A stretch of 36,592 nt of DNA, from the NCBI GenBank assembly GCA_022823405.1, contig JAJDXD010000099.1, positions 1-36,592 of the forward strand, in the 5' to 3' direction. Source of the DNA: Gammaproteobacteria bacterium. GTDB taxonomy: Bacteria > Pseudomonadota > Gammaproteobacteria > Arenicellales > JAJDZL01. The translations under genes were made by a program, and so were the position numbers. The notes below the pieces were generated by a model that had not been told where the DNA came from, ran no database searches, and was given only the letters and a program-made list of their open reading frames with translations. Of this stretch, positions 33,663 through 36,592 are shown in pieces (position 1 is the stretch's first letter; each line of letters begins with the position of its first letter).

Positions 33663-35033
33663 TTACGATGGCAACTCTCGTAAGGTTTCATCAAGAGCAT
33701 CGGTAGCAATATCGACCAAGTCATCAATCTGAGATTTGGAAATAATCAACGGTGGTGAAAGAACCATCGAATCTTCAACCGCTCGCATAATCAGACCTCG
33801 ATTCGCTGCATGATCCCGGCAGCGAATTCCGACTTTCAAGTCTGATTGAAATCGGTGGTGGGTTGCTTTGTCTTCAACCAGTTCAATTGCGGCAATAAGC
33901 CCGACACCTCGTACTTCTCCGACAAGGGGATGTTGGCTAAGTTCCGCCAATCGGCTCTGAAAGTAAGGGCCTACCTCAGCCCCGACATTTTTCACTATCC
34001 CTTCTTCAGATAAGAGACGAATATTCTCAGAAGCGACCGCACAAGAAACCGGGTGTCCAGAATAGGTGAATCCGTGAGCGAATTCCCCGCCGTCTTCGAT
34101 CATAACTGACGCTACATCGTCTGACAACATAACACCCGCAATGGGTAGATAACCCGAAGATAAACCCTTCGCCAGCACCATCAGATCCGGGTTAAGTCCG
34201 AAATAATCTGTTGCAAACCACTTACCGGTTCGACCGAAACCACAGATGACTTCATCAGCAACAAACAGAATTTCGTAAGCTTCACAAATTCTGGAAATTT
34301 CATTCCAGTAGGACTGTGGGGGTACGATGACGCCTCCTGCTCCCTGAATTGGTTCTGCAATGAAAGCAGCAACGTTCTCAACACCCAGCTCCAGGATTTT
34401 TTCCTCAAGACTCTGAGCAGTTTTTTTGCCGAATTCGTTGGGATCAAGATCACCACCTTCCCGATACCAGTAAGGTTGCTGAATATGTTCGATGCCGGGA
34501 ATCGGAATACCAGATTCGTGCATGGCCGACATGCCACCCAGACTCGCCGCTCCGAAAGTACTGCCGTGATATGCATTGGTTCGACTGATGACGACAGTCT
34601 TTGATTCCTGGCCTTGAAGGGTCCAATAGCGACGAACCATTCGAATTACTGTGTCATTCGCTTCTGATCCAGAATTGGTGAGAAAAACATGATTGAATTG
34701 GGACGGTGTAATCTCTGCTAGACGTTGTGACAACTCGATCACAGGTGGGTGAGATGTCATGAAAAAAGTGTTGTAGTAGGGTAATTTTCGAAGTTGACGA
34801 GTTGCAGCCTCGATAAGCTCTTCACGTCCATACCCAATATTGACGCACCAAAGACCAGCCATACCATCGATGATCTTGTTGCCATCGGAGTCCCAAACAT
34901 AAACACCTTCAGCATCTGTAATGATTCTGCTACCAACTTTGTGAAGATGTTTGGTATCTGTAAATGGGTGAAGGTGAAACTCGTTGTCGATTGTCTGAAG
35001 TTCGCTGGTGTTGAGCAGTTGTAGATCGTTCAT
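33663..35033 (-). CDS. Class III omega-aminotransferase (SpuC-like putrescine/beta-alanine-pyruvate type)
   Basis: A 456-residue class III aminotransferase. HLHPFTD near the N-terminus and YYNTFFMTSHPPVIELS are typical for putrescine-pyruvate (SpuC) and beta-alanine-pyruvate enzymes. The PLP lysine is Lys289 in VLAKGLSSGYLPIAGV; FVADEVICGFGRTG holds the Asp that contacts the pyridine nitrogen, and TNSGSEANDT binds the phosphate. ATG 35033 has AGGA 5 nt upstream. The substrate is probably a terminal amine such as putrescine, with pyruvate as acceptor, but specificity in this family is hard to read. It lies downstream of the GNAT gene on the same strand, separated by 123 nt. Confidence 0.92.
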   Translation of the reverse strand: MNDLQLLNTSELQTIDNEFHLHPFTDTKHLHKVGSRIITDAEGVYVWDSDGNKIIDGMAGLWCVNIGYGREELIEAATRQLRKLPYYNTFFMTSHPPVIELSQRLAEITPSQFNHVFLTNSGSEANDTVIRMVRRYWTLQGQESKTVVISRTNAYHGSTFGAASLGGMSAMHESGIPIPGIEHIQQPYWYREGGDLDPNEFGKKTAQSLEEKILELGVENVAAFIAEPIQGAGGVIVPPQSYWNEISRICEAYEILFVADEVICGFGRTGKWFATDYFGLNPDLMVLAKGLSSGYLPIAGVMLSDDVASVMIEDGGEFAHGFTYSGHPVSCAVASENIRLLSEEGIVKNVGAEVGPYFQSRLAELSQHPLVGEVRGVGLIAAIELVEDKATHHRFQSDLKVGIRCRDHAANRGLIMRAVEDSMVLSPPLIISKSQIDDLVDIATDALDETLRELPS

Positions 35034-35156
35034 TATTTCCTGGTGATTAACGCTGTTGATAACGCGCAGAAGACAGCAATTCTGTCAAACCGATTAGTTT
35101 ACTTCGCGAATTGGATGAAAAATACCGATGAATCAGCGGGGTCTGAAAAGAGAAAT

Positions 35157-35768
35157 TCAGTGAAGACGTGGATCGTCGATTAGTATTGCTTCGCGCTTGA
35201 ATGGAGTGAATCCGGCTTTTTGATATATCGCAATGGCATTCGGCGAGTCAAAGTTACAGCTATGCACCCATAAACGTTTGGGCTCTTCCGCCCAAGCTTT
35301 TTCGATGGTCCATCGAAGAAAGTATGATCCTAGCCCACGACCGATAAATTCCGGCATCAAACCGAAATAGGCCAGTTCAATTTCATCCTTCTGGCGACTG
35401 TCCAGTTCACTAAATCCAGCAGGTGTGCCATTGACATACAGGACAAAAACTTGAACTCTTTTGTGTTGGATGATTGATTCAAGCTCCGCATCAGACATTT
35501 GATTTCTTTCGTACCAAAGCCATTCCTCACCGACACTTTGATACAAAAAGCGATAAAACCGAACGGTCGGCTTTTGGCTTCGAATTATGGAAATGTTTTC
35601 TGCTCGTTTTGACTGACGAGGAAATTTTGGCAATTTAAACATTTCCAGATATGTGATGACCATTCGCAGTTGACCCGACGGAATTTCTTCGTGTTCAGCT
35701 AGCTCAAATTTCTGCTTACCGCGCAGTAGCGTGACGGGATTGGGTGATGAGTCGGAGTCGCTTGGCAT
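35157..35768 (-). CDS. GNAT-family N-acetyltransferase
   Basis: A 203-residue acetyltransferase. The acetyl-CoA motif A is present as ELAYFGLMPEFIGRGLGSYFL (residues about 125-145), and motif B as NAIAIYQKAGF near the C-terminus. The N-terminal 60 residues are a less conserved leader. ATG 35768 is chosen; an in-frame TTG at 35792 would add eight residues. Substrate unknown; since it precedes an SpuC-like aminotransferase, acetylation of an amine is conceivable, though nothing in the sequence proves it. Confidence 0.85.
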   Translation of the reverse strand: MPSDSDSSPNPVTLLRGKQKFELAEHEEIPSGQLRMVITYLEMFKLPKFPRQSKRAENISIIRSQKPTVRFYRFLYQSVGEEWLWYERNQMSDAELESIIQHKRVQVFVLYVNGTPAGFSELDSRQKDEIELAYFGLMPEFIGRGLGSYFLRWTIEKAWAEEPKRLWVHSCNFDSPNAIAIYQKAGFTPFKREAILIDDPRLH

Positions 35769-36253
35769 GGTGAATTTAAGGTGGTGTTTCAATGATTTTA
35801 TTTTACATGCCTTTGCAGATGACCAAGTAATTTGGTACTACGACTAAATCTATCTTATTGATTATGCGTATGAAACCTGTGAATAAAGCAACAACCCAAG
35901 TGTTTTCTCGAATGGTACACAAACACAGCACTAAGAGGGTTTGCAAGGAAACTCTGGTTCATCAGCGCTGGCGCAATGGAATCATCTGCTCGAAGTTTGG
36001 TCGCGAACGTGCTTGCCTTCTGAAATACCGACATTTGCGACAGTGAGAAAACCGGCGACATCAGATTTGACCGACTGTCGGAATCAAATTCGAGTACAGC
36101 TAAGTGCCGCTGACCAAGTGGTTCACAGCGATCAATTTGATGCGCACCGACAAAGGCGGTATTTCAGCACCGAGATTTTCCAAGTAGGTCGGGGTGCAGC
36201 ATGAACAAATTTATGAGCTGCGTAGCGTTGAACTGTACAAAGAATTGATGAAT
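35769..36253. other. Intergenic region without recognisable gene
   Basis: This 485-bp gap separates the ABC permease end from the GNAT start. Short open frames on the plus strand (35858-36046 and 35941-36204) show no domain and no ribosome binding site. An imperfect palindrome lies at 36066-36088 (TTTGA, CCGAC-T-GTCGG, TCAAA) and could be a weak transcription stop or a binding site; no T-run is present. The GNAT promoter must lie near 35770-35850. Confidence 0.5.
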
Positions 36254-36592
36254 TTACTTGCGTGCACCCTGAACAAGACGATCAAGAATCATGGCACAGA
36301 ACAGGATGGAAAACCCTGCTAAAATTCCCTGCCCGACATTGGCGTATTGTAATGCTTCTAAGACATCTTCACCTAATCCCTTGGCACCGATCAACGATGC
36401 GACGACTACCATAGCCAAAGACAACATAATCGTTTGGTTTATTCCAGCGCGAATTGACGGAGCGGCCAGCGGTAGGTCGACTCGCGTAAATAAGTAAAAT
36501 TTACTGGCACCGAACGATATTGCTGCTTCGCGGACGCTCTCAGGAACGCCACGCAACCCCAACACTGTAAGACGTACCACAGGGGTACCACC
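36254..36592 (-). CDS. ProW-like glycine betaine/proline ABC permease, C-terminal part
   Basis: The minus frame is open from the right edge to TAA 36254 and encodes the last 112 residues of a permease; the N-terminus lies outside. It begins with GGTPVVRLTVLGLRGVPESV and carries the EAA-type loop EAAISFGASKFYLFTRVDLPLAAPSIRAGINQTIM, then hydrophobic segments ending KGLGEDVLEALQYANVGQGILAGFSILFCAMILDRL. These match ProW/OpuAB permeases for osmoprotectant and quaternary amine uptake. A GTG at 36580 is internal. The presence of a betaine-type importer near sarcosine oxidase genes fits methylated-amine use, although the two are 19 kb apart. Confidence 0.9.
   Translation of the reverse strand, partial: GGTPVVRLTVLGLRGVPESVREAAISFGASKFYLFTRVDLPLAAPSIRAGINQTIMLSLAMVVVASLIGAKGLGEDVLEALQYANVGQGILAGFSILFCAMILDRLVQGARK

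Noticed and set aside
35858..36204. Two short plus-strand open frames
   Set aside because: They overlap each other, show no domain, and no ribosome binding site precedes them.
1..36592. CRISPR array, prophage, or defence island
   Set aside because: No regularly spaced direct repeats, phage structural genes or known defence proteins were seen; the only mobile DNA is the single IS630 copy.

Overview
The window looks like a chromosomal segment of a free-living or host-associated gammaproteobacterium of moderate GC content. The main evidence is the dciA(DUF721)/secA/argJ/mutT block, a gene order familiar from Gammaproteobacteria, followed by an accessory region rich in amine and amino-acid catabolism. 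I see no phage genes, CRISPR array, tRNA or rRNA. The window opens and closes inside genes.

Layout. (1) 1-3669, minus: the N-terminal 1,223 codons of a large exported Calx-beta repeat protein that runs off the left edge. (2) 3670-4634: a long non-coding stretch with a structured hairpin and a C10 tract. (3) 4635-6799: a decayed MmgE/PrpD gene with several frameshifts and an internal deletion, interrupted by an IS630-family element (5425-6650) flanked by TA. (4) 6869-11595: dciA (minus), then secA and argJ (plus). (5) 11558-17080: a mutT domain fused in frame to soxB, followed by soxD, soxA and soxG, a complete heterotetrameric sarcosine oxidase set attached to the housekeeping cluster. (6) 17340-20160: a class I methyltransferase (minus), about 900 bp of unexplained DNA, and an orphan [2Fe-2S]/FAD reductase.

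(7) 20207-31626: a GntR/FCD regulator divergent from a tightly packed plus-strand series: class I/II aminotransferase, atypical SDR, alpha/beta hydrolase, M20 amidase/carbamoylase, ABC ATPase, permease and NMT1/THI5-like binding protein, a second binding-protein-like gene without export signal, and the three subunits of an HcnABC/opine-dehydrogenase-like flavo-iron-sulfur dehydrogenase. Many junctions overlap (TGATG, TAATG, GTGA), and a perfect 14-bp palindrome lies in the divergent promoter region, so this is most likely one substrate-induced catabolic operon: import, amide or ureide hydrolysis, oxidation and transamination of a nitrogenous compound I cannot identify. (8) 31839-33516: a HAD hydrolase and a class I glutamine-amidotransferase-like protein. 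(9) 33663-36592, minus: an SpuC-like class III aminotransferase, a GNAT acetyltransferase and the end of a ProW-like glycine betaine/proline ABC permease.

Taken together the accessory genes point to use of methylated amines, polyamines and N-acyl or N-carbamoyl compounds as carbon and nitrogen sources. The items most worth follow-up are the MutT-SoxB fusion, the undescribed GntR-linked catabolic operon with its non-exported binding-protein paralogue, and the SDR that lacks the canonical Ser and Lys.
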